64,000 nt of DNA. It comes from Streptomyces sp. MUM 178J (GTDB lineage Bacteria > Actinomycetota > Actinomycetes > Streptomycetales > Streptomycetaceae). The stretch's first letter is position 1; every line of letters starts with the position of its first letter. Position numbers and translations under genes: made by a program. The stretch lies in contig NZ_JADWYQ010000004.1 in assembly GCF_022414575.1 (NCBI RefSeq), positions 186,001 through 250,000 on the forward strand. Reading direction: 5' to 3'. The notes beneath the pieces were generated by a model that searched no databases, was not told the origin of the DNA, and saw only the letters and a list, made by a program, of their open reading frames with translations. Below, one piece after another: positions 53,250 to 63,053 of the stretch.

Positions 53250-53783
53250 CTTCGCCCCGTCGGCGCGCCCGCGAACTGCTCTCGCGGACCGGCCACGTGC
53301 GCCCGTGCCGCCGGTCCGCGCGGCGGCCTACGGAACGCGTGGGCGGCCCGCGCCCGGCAGGGTCGGGGCGCACACCGCGGACGGCGCGGCCGTACCCGGC
53401 CCGTATCGCGTCGCGGCTGCCGCCGCCGACATCCTGCGTCCGTGCGGACCGCGGGCCGACGGGCTTCCGCCTGACGCCGGGGGGAGACCGGCGTCGCATG
53501 TGATCCCCTCGGACGTCCGGTCGCTCGCTGGCGGGCCGGGGCCGTCACCGTCCCGTGCGGAAGAAGCGGCCGGCACGCCGCACGGACGGCAGCCTGTCCG
53601 CCACGGCCGGCGCGTCGACGCCTCAGGTGGTCCGGCCGCCCGGCAGCACGTGCGCGACCACGGGACGGCAGGCCGCCTGCCACGGCCGGGGAGCCGCAGC
53701 CCGCGGGTTGGGGCAGCGCCGCGGACGGCGCGGCGTGCAACGCCCGCCTCGGTTCTCAGCCGCACCCGGCCGGGGCGGTTTCG

Positions 53784-54869
53784 TCAGCAGATCCGCGGCA
53801 GTTGTTCGCCCAGGGGCAGATCGATCACGCGGGTGCCGCCCAGACCGGTGCGGGAGACCACCATGCCCGGGTGTTCGGCGACGCACTCGCCGATCACGGC
53901 CGCGCCCGTGCCCAGCGGATGGGCGCGCATCGCGGCGAGCACCGCGTCCGCCTCGGTGCGCGGGACGAAGGCCACCAGGCGCCCCTCGTTGGCGACGTAC
54001 AGCGGGTCCAGGCCCAGGAATCCGCACGCGCCCGCCACCGCCTCCGGGACGGGGACATGCCGCTCGACGAGGGCGACGCCCGTGCCCGAGGCCGCGGCGA
54101 TCTCGTTGAGGGCCGTGCCCAGGCCGCCGCGCGTCGGGTCGCGCAGCACATGCACATCGCGGGTGACCGCGAGCATCGCCTCCACCAGGGAGCCCAGCGG
54201 CGCGGTGTCGCTCTCCACCTCCACCCCGAACTCCAGCCCCTCGCGCACGCTCATGATGGCGATGCCGTGCAGCCCGACCGGGCCGCTGACGATGACGACG
54301 TCCCCGGGAACGGCCCGCTGGGGGCGGATGTCCACCCCGTCCGGCACCAGCCCGATCCCCGAGGTGTTCACATACACGCCGTCGCCGTGCCCTGCCTCGA
54401 CGACCTTGGTGTCGCCGGTGGCGATCACCACCCCGGCCGCCGCCGCTGCCGCCCCGATCGCGTCGGCGATCCGCCCCACGACCGGCAGCCCGACACCCTC
54501 CTCCAGGATGAAGGCGCATGACAGATAGGCCGCACGGGCGCCGCTCATCGCCAGGTCGTTGACCGTGCCGTTGACCGCCAGGTCGCCGATGCTGCCGCCG
54601 GGGAAGAACAGCGGCCGTACGACGAAGGAGTCGGTCGAGAACGCCAGCCGCGCCCCCGGCAGCGGCAGCACTGCCGAGTCCCCGAGGCCGCCGAGCGTCT
54701 CGTTGCCGTACGCGGGCGTGAACAGATGCCGGGTGAGCTCGCCCGACAGCGCGCCGCCGCCCCCGTGCCCCATGACCACCACGGGGTGGTCGCGCAGCGG
54801 CGCGGGGCAGGTCCAGCCGGCCGGGTCCAGAGCCGTCGGCTCCGGTACGGTGATCGTGGTCTCAGCCAA
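53784..54869 (-). CDS. hypE: Hydrogenase maturation factor HypE
   Basis: A 361-residue HypE. It dehydrates the carbamoyl group that HypF places on its C-terminal Cys, making the cyanide ligand of the Ni-Fe site. The C-terminal PRIC with terminal Cys is present. The PurM-like ATP-binding parts [12 protein letters not shown] and STDSFVV are clear. The TTG at 54869 overlaps the hypD stop and has AGGAGG upstream; the frame goes further upstream inside hypD without a better start. Confidence 0.95.
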   Translation of the reverse strand: MAETTITVPEPTALDPAGWTCPAPLRDHPVVVMGHGGGGALSGELTRHLFTPAYGNETLGGLGDSAVLPLPGARLAFSTDSFVVRPLFFPGGSIGDLAVNGTVNDLAMSGARAAYLSCAFILEEGVGLPVVGRIADAIGAAAAAAGVVIATGDTKVVEAGHGDGVYVNTSGIGLVPDGVDIRPQRAVPGDVVIVSGPVGLHGIAIMSVREGLEFGVEVESDTAPLGSLVEAMLAVTRDVHVLRDPTRGGLGTALNEIAAASGTGVALVERHVPVPEAVAGACGFLGLDPLYVANEGRLVAFVPRTEADAVLAAMRAHPLGTGAAVIGECVAEHPGMVVSRTGLGGTRVIDLPLGEQLPRIC

Positions 54870-56001
54870 CGGTCGTCGCCTCCTGGGCAGTCGCGGGCCG
54901 CCGCGCCGGGGCGTCCAGGCGGCGATAGAGGTAGTACGCGGCACAGGCCCCCTCGCTGGAGACCATCGTGGCCCCGAGCGGGGTGCGCGGGGTGCAGGCG
55001 ACGCCGAACGCCTCGCACTCGTGCGGCTTGATCAGCCCCTGCAGCACCTCGCCGCTGCGGCACATCGTCGGCTCTGCGGTGTGCATCGACTCCACGTCGA
55101 AGCGGCGCTCCGCGTCGTACTCCCAGAACGCCTCCGCGAGCCGCCAGCCGCTGCCGGGAATCACCCCGATGCCGCGCCACGCCCGGTCGGCGACCTCGAA
55201 GACCGCCTCGATCATGCGTAGCGCGACGGGGTTGCCCTCCTCGCGGACGGCCCGCGCATAGGCGTTCTCCACCCGGTGCTCACCGCGTTCGAGCTGCCGC
55301 ACGGCCCGCCGGACCCCTTCCAGGATGTCCAGCGGCTCGAACCCCGTCACCACGATGGGCGCCTTGTGCCGCTCGGCGAGCGGCGGGTACTCCCGCGTGC
55401 CCATCACACTGCACACATGGCCCGCCGCCAGGAACGCCTGCACCCGGCAGTCCGGCGCGCCCATGATGGCCTCGACGGCCGGGGGAACCCGCACATGCGA
55501 CACCAGCAGGCTGAAGTTGCGGACGCCCAGCCGCCGCGCCTCGTGCACGGTCATCGCGTTCGCGGGCGCCGTGGTCTCGAAGCCGATGCCGAAGAAGACG
55601 ACCTCCTTCTCCGGGTGACGGCGGGCCAGTTCGAGCGCGTCCATCGGCGAGTACACCACCCGCACGTCCCCGCCCTCGCCGCGCACCCGGAACAGATCGC
55701 GGCCGGTGCCGGGCACACGCAGCATGTCGCCGAACGAACAGAAGATCACATCCGGTCGGGAGGCGATCTCCAGCGCCTTGTCGATCATCTCCAGCGGGGT
55801 CACGCACACCGGGCAGCCCGGGCCGTGGATCAACTCCACCGTGTCGGGCAGAAGCTGGTCGATGCCGTGCCGGATGATCGAGTGGGTCTGGCCGCCGCAG
55901 ACCTCCATCAGCGCCCAGGGGCCGGTGACGGCCGTGGCGTGGATGTCGTCCAGCAGCCGGCGGGCGAGTTCGGGGTCGTGGAATTCTTCGATGTACTTCA
56001 C
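54862..56001 (-). CDS. hypD: Hydrogenase maturation factor HypD
   Basis: A 379-residue HypD, the [4Fe-4S] scaffold on which Fe(CN)2CO is assembled with HypC. Conserved motifs are [34 protein letters not shown] and the Cys-containing C-terminal [15 protein letters not shown] start overlaps the hypC stop. Confidence 0.97.
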   Translation of the reverse strand: MKYIEEFHDPELARRLLDDIHATAVTGPWALMEVCGGQTHSIIRHGIDQLLPDTVELIHGPGCPVCVTPLEMIDKALEIASRPDVIFCSFGDMLRVPGTGRDLFRVRGEGGDVRVVYSPMDALELARRHPEKEVVFFGIGFETTAPANAMTVHEARRLGVRNFSLLVSHVRVPPAVEAIMGAPDCRVQAFLAAGHVCSVMGTREYPPLAERHKAPIVVTGFEPLDILEGVRRAVRQLERGEHRVENAYARAVREEGNPVALRMIEAVFEVADRAWRGIGVIPGSGWRLAEAFWEYDAERRFDVESMHTAEPTMCRSGEVLQGLIKPHECEAFGVACTPRTPLGATMVSSEGACAAYYLYRRLDAPARRPATAQEATTVG

Positions 56002-56330
56002 CGCGGCTCCTGAGGTGCGAGGGCCGCCGTCCGCCCGGCGGCCGGTTCGTCGGTCAGTCCGGCCTCGGCGGCCGCACGGCTCCAGGGGTCGCCGAACTCC
56101 TCCTCCAGCAGACCCAGTTCCCCGAAGAGCCGCAGCGAGGCCCGCGCGGACTCCTCGTCGAGCCGCTGCAGGGCGAAGCCGACATGGACGATGACGTACT
56201 CGCCCTCCTCCGCCTCGGGCACATAGGCGAGGCAGACGTCCTTCACCACCCCGCCGAAGTCGACGCGCGCCATCTGCGTGCCGTCCCGTTCAAAGACCCC
56301 GACCACCTTGCCGGGCACCGCCAGGCACAT
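55998..56330 (-). CDS. hypC: Hydrogenase maturation chaperone HypC
   Basis: A 110-residue HypC/HupF protein starting MCLAVPGKV; the essential Cys2 is present. It is longer than the usual ~80-90 residues because of a C-terminal extension ([17 protein letters not shown], then Ala-rich). HypC shuttles iron between HypD and the large subunit. It lies 38 bp downstream of hypF. Confidence 0.95.
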   Translation of the reverse strand: MCLAVPGKVVGVFERDGTQMARVDFGGVVKDVCLAYVPEAEEGEYVIVHVGFALQRLDEESARASLRLFGELGLLEEEFGDPWSRAAAEAGLTDEPAAGRTAALAPQEPR

Positions 56331-56368
56331 GGTGTTCTCCGTTCGTCGCTGGTTCGTTGACTGGCCGT

Positions 56369-58783
56369 CTAGGTCGTGCCGTCCCGCCGCGCGGCCACGA
56401 GAAGCTGGCCCAGGGCGAGCCCTCCGTCGCCCGGCGGCACCTCGCCGTGGCGCAGCACGGTCAGTCCCGCGGCCCCCAGCCGTCCGGCGCACTCCTCGTC
56501 GAGCAGCGCATTGGCGAACACGCCGCCGGTCAGGCCCACCGCCTCGGCCCCGGTCTCCCGGCGGGCCGCCAGACACACCTCGGTGACCGCCGCCGCCACC
56601 GCCCGGTGGAACCGCGCCGCCACGACCGGGGCGGGCGCCCCGCCGCGCAGGTCCGCGACCGCCGCCCGCAGGACGGGAGCGGGATCGATCAGGGTGACGC
56701 CACCGGGACCGGTCCCGCGCAGCCCGAAGCCGTACGCGCGTCCGTCGCCGTCCCACGCCCGCGCGGCGGCGGCCTCCAACTCGACGGCCGCCTGTGCCTC
56801 GTAGCCCGCCCGGTGGCACACCCCGGCCAGGGAGGACACGGCGTCGAACAGCCGGCCCATGCTGGAGGTGGGGACGCAGGCGAGGCCCCGCTCCAGCTGA
56901 CGTGCCAGCAGCCGCAGCTCATCGGGCGCGCAGGCCGCGGTGCACGGCAGATCCGGGTCCCAGGCGACGCCGGCCGCACGCAGCCGGGCCAGCGCCATCC
57001 GGCAGGGGTTGGCCACGCCCGCGTCCCCGCCGGGCAGCGGGGCATAGGCGAGATGGGCGAGCCGCCGGTATCCGCGGTAGTCGGCCAGCAGCACCTCGCC
57101 GCCCCACACCGCGCCGTCGTCGCCGTAGCCGGTGCCGTCGAAGGCCACCCCGATGACGGGCGCGCTTCCGTCGAGGCCGTGCTCGGCCATGAGGGAGGCG
57201 ACATGGGCGTGGTGGTGCTGCACGCGCCGCAGCGGCAACCCCGCCCCGGCCGCGCGGCGTGCGGCACGGCGCGCCGAGAGGTATCCCGGGTGGCGGTCGG
57301 CGGCCAGAAGTCCGGGGGCGACGCCGGTCAGCTCCGTCAGCCGGCGCTCCGCGGCCTCGGCCGCCTCCGCCGTGGCGAGGTCCGCCATGTCGCCCACGTG
57401 GGGGGAGAACCACGCCTCGTGCCCCGCGCCGAGGCACAGCGTGTTCTTCAGGTCGCCGCCGACGGCCAGCGTCGGCGGGACGGCCGACGGCAGTGCGACG
57501 GGGGAGGGCGCATAGCCGCGTGAGCGGCGCAGCACCAGCACCCCGCCGTCGTCCGGGCGGAGACGGACCACGGAGTCGTCGCACGGCGCCGCGACGGCCC
57601 GGTCGTGCCAGAGCCAGGCGTCGGCGATCCCGGCGAGGCGGCGGACCGCATCGCCGTCATCGGTCACGATCGACTCGCCCGAGCGGTTGCCGCTGGTCAT
57701 GACGAGCACGCGCGGGCCGGGTGGATCGCCGGGCAGCCCGAACAGCAGCCGGTGCAGCGGGGTGTACGGCAGCATCACCCCCACATGCGGACTGCCCGGG
57801 CAGACGCCCCCGGCCAGTCCCCGCTCCGCCGCGGCCCCGGCCGTGCGGCGGCGCAGCAGCACGATCGGACGGCGGCGGCCGGCCAGCACCGTGCGCTCCG
57901 CGGGACTGATGTGCGCGATCCGCTCCGCCGCGTCGAGGTCCGCGCACATGACCGCGAACGGCTTGCCGCCGCGCTCCTTTCGTGCGCGCAGCGCCTCCAC
58001 GGCGGCCGGGTCGTCGGCGGCGCAGGCGAGGTGGTATCCGCCGAGGCCCTTGACCGCCAGGACCGCGCCCCGCGCCAGGAGCTCCCGCGCCCGGTCCAGG
58101 GCCTGCTCGCCCTGGCACTCGGGCCGCGCGCCGCGGGCGAGGGTGAGGCGGAGCCGCGGCCCGCAGTCGGGGCAGGCGACCGGCTGGGCGTGGAAGCGGC
58201 GGTCGGCCGGGTCCGCGTACTCCCGTGCGCACAGCGGGCACAGCGGGAACGCGGCCATCGTGGTGGCGGCCCGGTCGTAGGGGAGGCCGGTCGCGATGGT
58301 GAAGCGAGGCCCGCAGTGCGTACAGGTGATGAAAGGGTGCCGGTGGCGGCGGTCCCCGGGGTCGGCCAGCTCTCTCAGGCAGTCGGCGCACACGGCGGTG
58401 TCGGGCGGGATCGCCGTCCTGGCGCTCCCGCCCCCGTCCACGGTGTCGTCCGAGGGCAGGATCGTGAAGTCTCGGCCGCCCGTGGCCCGTACGGGTTCCC
58501 AGTCGACTCCGGTCACGGCCGCCAGCGGCGGCTGCTCCTCCCGCAGCCGTCTGCAGAACTCCTCGACAGCCGCAGCCGGGCCCTCCACCTCGGCGGTGAC
58601 GCCGTCCGTTCCGTTGCGGACGAAGCCCGCCAGGGCGAGGCCCCTCGCCAGCCGGCACACGAACGGCCGGAAGCCCACGCCCTGCACCGTGCCGCGCACC
58701 CGGACCCGGAGGCGCACCGCCGTGCCCGGCGAGGCGTCGGCCTCGAGCGGGTCCGGCGCGGTGCGCGTCGGGGTGTCCTTCAC
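56369..58783 (-). CDS. hypF: Carbamoyltransferase HypF
   Basis: An 804-residue HypF, somewhat longer than typical. Domains in order are acylphosphatase (VRGTVQGVGFRPFVCRLARG, residues ~27-110), two zinc fingers (CADC...CTHCG and CPLC...CPDCG, ~130-200), a YrdC-like ATP domain (~220-390), and a Kae1-like domain with VQHHHAHVASLM. It transfers carbamoyl from carbamoyl phosphate to HypE. The GTG start overlaps the hypB stop. Confidence 0.97.
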   Translation of the reverse strand: MKDTPTRTAPDPLEADASPGTAVRLRVRVRGTVQGVGFRPFVCRLARGLALAGFVRNGTDGVTAEVEGPAAAVEEFCRRLREEQPPLAAVTGVDWEPVRATGGRDFTILPSDDTVDGGGSARTAIPPDTAVCADCLRELADPGDRRHRHPFITCTHCGPRFTIATGLPYDRAATTMAAFPLCPLCAREYADPADRRFHAQPVACPDCGPRLRLTLARGARPECQGEQALDRARELLARGAVLAVKGLGGYHLACAADDPAAVEALRARKERGGKPFAVMCADLDAAERIAHISPAERTVLAGRRRPIVLLRRRTAGAAAERGLAGGVCPGSPHVGVMLPYTPLHRLLFGLPGDPPGPRVLVMTSGNRSGESIVTDDGDAVRRLAGIADAWLWHDRAVAAPCDDSVVRLRPDDGGVLVLRRSRGYAPSPVALPSAVPPTLAVGGDLKNTLCLGAGHEAWFSPHVGDMADLATAEAAEAAERRLTELTGVAPGLLAADRHPGYLSARRAARRAAGAGLPLRRVQHHHAHVASLMAEHGLDGSAPVIGVAFDGTGYGDDGAVWGGEVLLADYRGYRRLAHLAYAPLPGGDAGVANPCRMALARLRAAGVAWDPDLPCTAACAPDELRLLARQLERGLACVPTSSMGRLFDAVSSLAGVCHRAGYEAQAAVELEAAAARAWDGDGRAYGFGLRGTGPGGVTLIDPAPVLRAAVADLRGGAPAPVVAARFHRAVAAAVTEVCLAARRETGAEAVGLTGGVFANALLDEECAGRLGAAGLTVLRHGEVPPGDGGLALGQLLVAARRDGTT

Positions 58784-59586
58784 AGGGCGGAGCCCGCGCC
58801 GACGGACCCGTGGCTGTGCGGTCGGCCGTCCGCACCGCGGCCGTGGCCGTGTTCTTGCCCGTGGTCATGGGCGTGGTCGTGGCCGTGGGCGCTCAGGTGC
58901 TCCGCGGCGAGCAGCGGACGGTGCGGCTCGGCCCCGTCGCACACCGCCGCCACCCGGTCCGTGAACGCGTCCACGCCCCGCCCGAGGCGGGCGCTGGTGC
59001 GCAGCACCTCCACGCCCGGGTTGATCCGCTCGACATGGGCCAGGAACTCCGCCTCGTCAAAGCAGACGGCCTCCGCCAGATCGGTCTTGGTCAGCACGAC
59101 CAGGTGTGCCAGACCGAAGGCGGTCGGGTACTTGACCGGCTTGTCCTCGCCCTCGGTGACCGACATCAGCGCCACCCGGAGGGTCTCGCCGAGGTCGTAG
59201 GAGGCGGGGCAGACCAGATTGCCCACGTTCTCCACGAAGAGCGCCCGGATCCCGTCGGGCAGCCATCCCGTCACATGGGCGCGCAGCTGCGCGGCTTCCA
59301 GATGGCAGAGCCCGCCGGTCAGGAGCTGCTTGACGGGTGCGCCTGAGCGCGCCAGCCGGCGTGCGTCGTTCTCGGTCGCCAGGTCGGCGGTGAGCGCGGC
59401 CGCAGGCAGCCCGCGTTCGGCGGCCCGGCGCAGCACGTTCTCCAGCAGGGCGGTCTTGCCGCTGCCCGGGCTGGACAGCAGATTGACGGCCGTCACGCCC
59501 CTGGCCGCCAGTTCGGCGCGGAGACCGGCGGCCAGATCGTCGTTCTTGGCCAGTACGGCCTCGCGTAGCTCGACGCTGCGGCACAT
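58780..59586 (-). CDS. hypB: Hydrogenase nickel-incorporation GTPase HypB, C-terminal His-rich
   Basis: A 268-residue HypB. GTPase motifs are LLSSPGSGKTALLE (P-loop), ENVGNLVCPASYDLG and VVLTKTDL. The metal-binding motif CHLEA is present. The last ~35 residues are His/Asp-rich (HGHDHAHDHGQEHGHG), whereas His-rich nickel-storage stretches of HypB are usually N-terminal. Delivers Ni with HypA. Confidence 0.96.
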   Translation of the reverse strand: MCRSVELREAVLAKNDDLAAGLRAELAARGVTAVNLLSSPGSGKTALLENVLRRAAERGLPAAALTADLATENDARRLARSGAPVKQLLTGGLCHLEAAQLRAHVTGWLPDGIRALFVENVGNLVCPASYDLGETLRVALMSVTEGEDKPVKYPTAFGLAHLVVLTKTDLAEAVCFDEAEFLAHVERINPGVEVLRTSARLGRGVDAFTDRVAAVCDGAEPHRPLLAAEHLSAHGHDHAHDHGQEHGHGRGADGRPHSHGSVGAGSAL

Positions 59587-60008
59587 CAGGCGTCCTCTTC
59601 TCTCCCCGCGGAACGGGGCGCGACCGGACAGGGCTCCCGGTCCGGCGGGCGTACGTCGTCGGGCTGCGCGAGCTGTACGCCGATCAGCTCCAGTTCGCGT
59701 CCGGCGAGCAGTCGTGCGGCGGGCCGCTCGCACCGCGGGCACCACAGCCGGGGCGGGGAGCCGACGGCGAACTCGGCGTCGCAGCCGTCGCACGCGGCGC
59801 GGGCGGGCACCTCCTCGACGATCAGTTCCGCACCGGCCAGCGCGGTGCCTTCGGCGGCCAGCCGGAAGGAGAACCGCAGGGCGTCGCCGACCACGCCGGA
59901 CAGTTCGCCGACGCGCAGCCGTACGGCGTCCACCGAGGCCGCACCATGTGCGCGTGCTGTCTCCTGGGCCCGCTCGACGACGGCTGCGGCGATCGACAGT
60001 TCGTGCAT
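59586..60008 (-). CDS. hypA: Hydrogenase nickel metallochaperone HypA
   Basis: A 140-residue HypA beginning MHELSIAAAVVERA; Ni-binding His2 is present. Zinc ribbon pairs are CDGC and CPRC. A ~25-residue C-terminal extension follows the usual end. It is the first gene of the leftward hyp operon and overlaps hypB (ATGA). Confidence 0.95.
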   Translation of the reverse strand: MHELSIAAAVVERAQETARAHGAASVDAVRLRVGELSGVVGDALRFSFRLAAEGTALAGAELIVEEVPARAACDGCDAEFAVGSPPRLWCPRCERPAARLLAGRELELIGVQLAQPDDVRPPDREPCPVAPRSAGREEDA

Positions 60009-60189
60009 GGGTCCCCACGCTAGGCGTGGCGGGGCGCCGGCTTTCGGATGGCGTACGCGGGGCGGCCTCCGATTCCACCCGCTGGCCCAAACCCGGCGCG
60101 GTGTGCGGCGCGCCCGTGTCGTCGGCGGCGCCCCGGCGGCCACCATCGGCGGTCGGGAGCCGAGCCGAACGCCGATCCGAGGAGCCGTC
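60009..60189. promoter_or_regulatory. Divergent hypA/hypX promoter region
   Basis: A 181-bp spacer from which the maturation operon (left) and hypX-hydrogenase operon (right) start. No clear operator repeat was found. Confidence 0.5.
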
Positions 60190-61881
60190 ATGCGGGTGCT
60201 GCTGGTCGCCAGCGCGTTCAACAGCCTGTCGCAGCGAGTCCAGTGCGAGCTGAGGGACCGGGGCCACGCCGTCTCGGTCGAGCTGGCCGGCCGCGGCGGG
60301 GTGCGTCCCGACGCCGTGGCCCGCCACGCCCCGGACCTCGTGGTCGCGCCGATGCTCACCGTCGCGATCCCCGAGGAGGTGTGGTCTACGTACACCTGTC
60401 TGATCGTGCATCCCGGTCCGCCGGGGGACAGGGGGCCGTCCTCCCTGGACCGCGCACTCCAGGGCGGCGTCGAACGGTGGGGGGTGACGGTACTTCAGGC
60501 GGTCGCGGAGATGGACGCCGGTCCCGTCTGGGCGTCGGCGGCCTTCGACGTGCCGGCGGGCGTCGGCAAGAGCGACCTCTACCGCGGCGAGGTCGCCGAC
60601 GCTGCGGCGGAAGCGGTGCTCCTGGCTGTCGAACGCTTCTCCTCGGGGACATACGCACCGGCGCCGCAGTCTCCGGCTGCGGCCTCGGTGTTCCCGTATA
60701 TGAGTCAGGAGGAGCGACGGATCGACTGGCTGCGGGAGCCGACGTCCTCCGTGCTGCGCAGGCTGCGGGCCGCCGACTCCCATCCGGGCGTGCTCGACCG
60801 GCTCCTGGGAGGCGAGTGGTATCTGTGCGGCGGCCATGAGGAGGACACCCTCACGGGACCGCCGGGCGAGCTGCTGGCCACCCGGCACGGGGCCGTGTGC
60901 CGGGCCACCGCCGACGGCGCGGTGTGGATTCCGCAGCTGCGGCCCAGGCGGGCTTCCGGCGGCCCGGCGACGTTCAAGCTCCCTGCGGCCCTGGCGCTCG
61001 GCGACCGGCTGCCGGCCGTTCCCGAGCTGCCCGGCCCGCTGCGGCCGCCTGCGGGGCGGAGCACCTGGTCGGACATCCGCTATGAGGAGCAGGGGGCGGT
61101 CGGGTTCCTGCGGTTCTCGTTCCCGGGCGGCGCGATGGGCGTCGACCACTGCCGCCGGCTGCTCGACGCCTACCGTGTGGCGCTGACCCGGCCGACGGAC
61201 GTTCTGGTGCTGGGCGGGAGGCGCGACTTCTTCTCCAACGGCATCCATCTGGGCGTCATCGAGGCCGCGGCCGACCCCGCGGCGGAGTCGCGGGCGTGCA
61301 TCGAGGCCATGGACGACCTGGTGGAGGCGGTGCTCACCACGACCGACCGGCTCGTCGTGGCCGCCCTGGCGGGCAACGCGGCGGCGGGCGGGGTGATGCT
61401 GGCGCTCGCCGCGGACGAGGTGTGGTGCAGATCCGGAAGTGTGCTCAACCCCCACTACCGGCTGATGGGCCTCACCGGCTCCGAGTTCTGGACGTACACG
61501 CTGCCGCGGCGGGTGGGCGCGGCGGCTGCCGGACGGCTGATGCGCGAGGCGGAGCCGGTGAGCGCCCGGGCCGCGCTGGGCCTGGGGCTCGTCGACCGGG
61601 TGGTGGAGTGCGGCCCGGAGGACTTCGCCGACCAGGTCGCCCGTTCGGCCGAGCGGCTCGCCTCGTCGGCCGCGCTGCGCTCCCGTGTCGGGGCGAAGAA
61701 GGCGGCCCGGGAGCGCGACGAGGCCGTCCGCCCGCTGAGCGACTGGCGGGCGGAGGAGCTGAAGCGCATGCGGGGCGTCTTCGACGACCCGGAGGCTCCG
61801 TATCACGCGCTGCGGTCGGCTTTTGTGCGCAAACAGCCCCGTCCCGGCGTGCCCACCACCCCAGACATGCCCGAATTGTGA
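60190..61881 (+). CDS. hypX: HypX, formyl-dependent CO-ligand synthase
   Basis: A 563-residue two-domain protein: an N-terminal formyltransferase-like domain (residues ~1-260, LIVHPGPPGDRGPSSLDRAL) and a C-terminal enoyl-CoA-hydratase-like domain (~300-530, GGRRDFFSNGIHLGVIE and AGNAAAGGVMLALAADEVW). HypX makes the CO ligand of the active site from a formyl group under air, so its presence marks aerobic hydrogenase maturation. It precedes the small-subunit gene by 56 bp, probably in one operon. Confidence 0.94.
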   Translation: MRVLLVASAFNSLSQRVQCELRDRGHAVSVELAGRGGVRPDAVARHAPDLVVAPMLTVAIPEEVWSTYTCLIVHPGPPGDRGPSSLDRALQGGVERWGVTVLQAVAEMDAGPVWASAAFDVPAGVGKSDLYRGEVADAAAEAVLLAVERFSSGTYAPAPQSPAAASVFPYMSQEERRIDWLREPTSSVLRRLRAADSHPGVLDRLLGGEWYLCGGHEEDTLTGPPGELLATRHGAVCRATADGAVWIPQLRPRRASGGPATFKLPAALALGDRLPAVPELPGPLRPPAGRSTWSDIRYEEQGAVGFLRFSFPGGAMGVDHCRRLLDAYRVALTRPTDVLVLGGRRDFFSNGIHLGVIEAAADPAAESRACIEAMDDLVEAVLTTTDRLVVAALAGNAAAGGVMLALAADEVWCRSGSVLNPHYRLMGLTGSEFWTYTLPRRVGAAAAGRLMREAEPVSARAALGLGLVDRVVECGPEDFADQVARSAERLASSAALRSRVGAKKAARERDEAVRPLSDWRAEELKRMRGVFDDPEAPYHALRSAFVRKQPRPGVPTTPDMPEL

Positions 61882-61937
61882 GCATTGTTACGGCGTGAAA
61901 GCCTGCCGTAGAGGCCGTCGGCAGAAAGGAATCCGCC

Positions 61938-63005
61938 ATGAGCACGGGAACCGAGGCGTCGCTGAACGAGGCCGCCGCCTCCGTGGACGAGGTCCATATC
62001 CTGTGGACCTCGGAGGGGATGAGCTGCGACGGGGACACGGTGTCGGTCACGGCAGCCTCGCTGCCCAGCCTGGAGGACGTCGTCCTCGGCGCGATCCCCG
62101 GCCTGCCGAAGGTCGTCCTGCACAACAAGGTCCTGGCGTACGAGAGCGGCGACGACTTCATGGCGGCCTTCCACCGGGCGGCCCGTGACGAGCTGGGCCC
62201 CTTTGTGCTCGTCGTGGAGGGCTCCATCCCCAATGAGCGTGTCAACGGCGACGGCTACTGGGCGGCGATGGGCAACGATCCGAAAACCGGGGAGCCCATC
62301 ACCTTCAACACCTGGCTCGACCGGCTGGCGCCCAAGGCGTTCGCCGTCGTGGCCGTCGGCACCTGCGCCGCCTACGGCGGAATCCACGCCATGGCCGGCA
62401 ACCCCACCGGCTCGATGGGCCTTGCCGACTATCTGGGCTGGGACTTCCGCTCGGCCGCGGGCATGCCGATCGTGAACGTGCCGGGCTGCCCCGTCCAGCC
62501 CGACAACTTCATGGAGACGCTCACCTGGCTGCTCTACCAGGCGGCGGGCCTCGCTCCGCCGCTTCCGCTCGACGAACAGCTGCGGCCCACCTGGCTGTTC
62601 GGCAAGACTGTCCACGAGGGGTGCGACCGCGCCGCCTACTACGAGCAGGGCGACTTCGCCAAGGACTACAACTCCCCCAAATGCCAGGTGAAGATCGGCT
62701 GCTGGGGGCCCGTGGTGAACTGCAACGTCACCAAGCGCGGCTGGATGGACGGCGTCGGCGGCTGCCCCAACGTCGGAGGCATCTGCATCGGCTGCACCAT
62801 GCCGGGCTTCCCCGACAAGTTCATGCCCTTCATGGACGAGGCGCCCGGCGCCAGCATCTCCTCCAGCATCCTCTCCTCCTCGTACGGCCCGCTCATCCGG
62901 TCCCTGCGCGCCATCACCAACAAGGCGGCCAACCGCGAACCCAAGTGGCGGCACGACCGCGAGCTCGTCACCTCCGGCTACAACCCCCGCTGGCCGCACC
63001 GCTGA
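61938..63005 (+). CDS. hhyS: Group 1h [NiFe]-hydrogenase small subunit
   Basis: A 355-residue small subunit without Tat signal peptide or C-terminal membrane anchor, so cytoplasmic or peripherally bound. In GMSCDGDTVS the second proximal-cluster Cys is Asp, a feature of the O2-insensitive actinobacterial group 1h enzymes. Later cluster ligands are in VGTCAAYGG, VPGCPVQPDNF, CPNVGGICIGCTMPGF. AGGA precedes the ATG. It oxidises trace atmospheric H2 during starvation and sporulation in related organisms. Confidence 0.95.
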   Translation: MSTGTEASLNEAAASVDEVHILWTSEGMSCDGDTVSVTAASLPSLEDVVLGAIPGLPKVVLHNKVLAYESGDDFMAAFHRAARDELGPFVLVVEGSIPNERVNGDGYWAAMGNDPKTGEPITFNTWLDRLAPKAFAVVAVGTCAAYGGIHAMAGNPTGSMGLADYLGWDFRSAAGMPIVNVPGCPVQPDNFMETLTWLLYQAAGLAPPLPLDEQLRPTWLFGKTVHEGCDRAAYYEQGDFAKDYNSPKCQVKIGCWGPVVNCNVTKRGWMDGVGGCPNVGGICIGCTMPGFPDKFMPFMDEAPGASISSSILSSSYGPLIRSLRAITNKAANREPKWRHDRELVTSGYNPRWPHR

Positions 63006-63053
63006 CCCGCTTCCGCCCGCCCCCGCCGAAGACCGCCCCGGAAAGGACCGTCC

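Noticed and set aside
53250..53783. ORFs on both strands between the palindrome and hypE (up to 277 residues)
   Set aside because: They are Arg/Pro/Gly-rich with no recognisable motif, no ribosome-binding site and no consistent third-position GC pattern; treated as noncoding.
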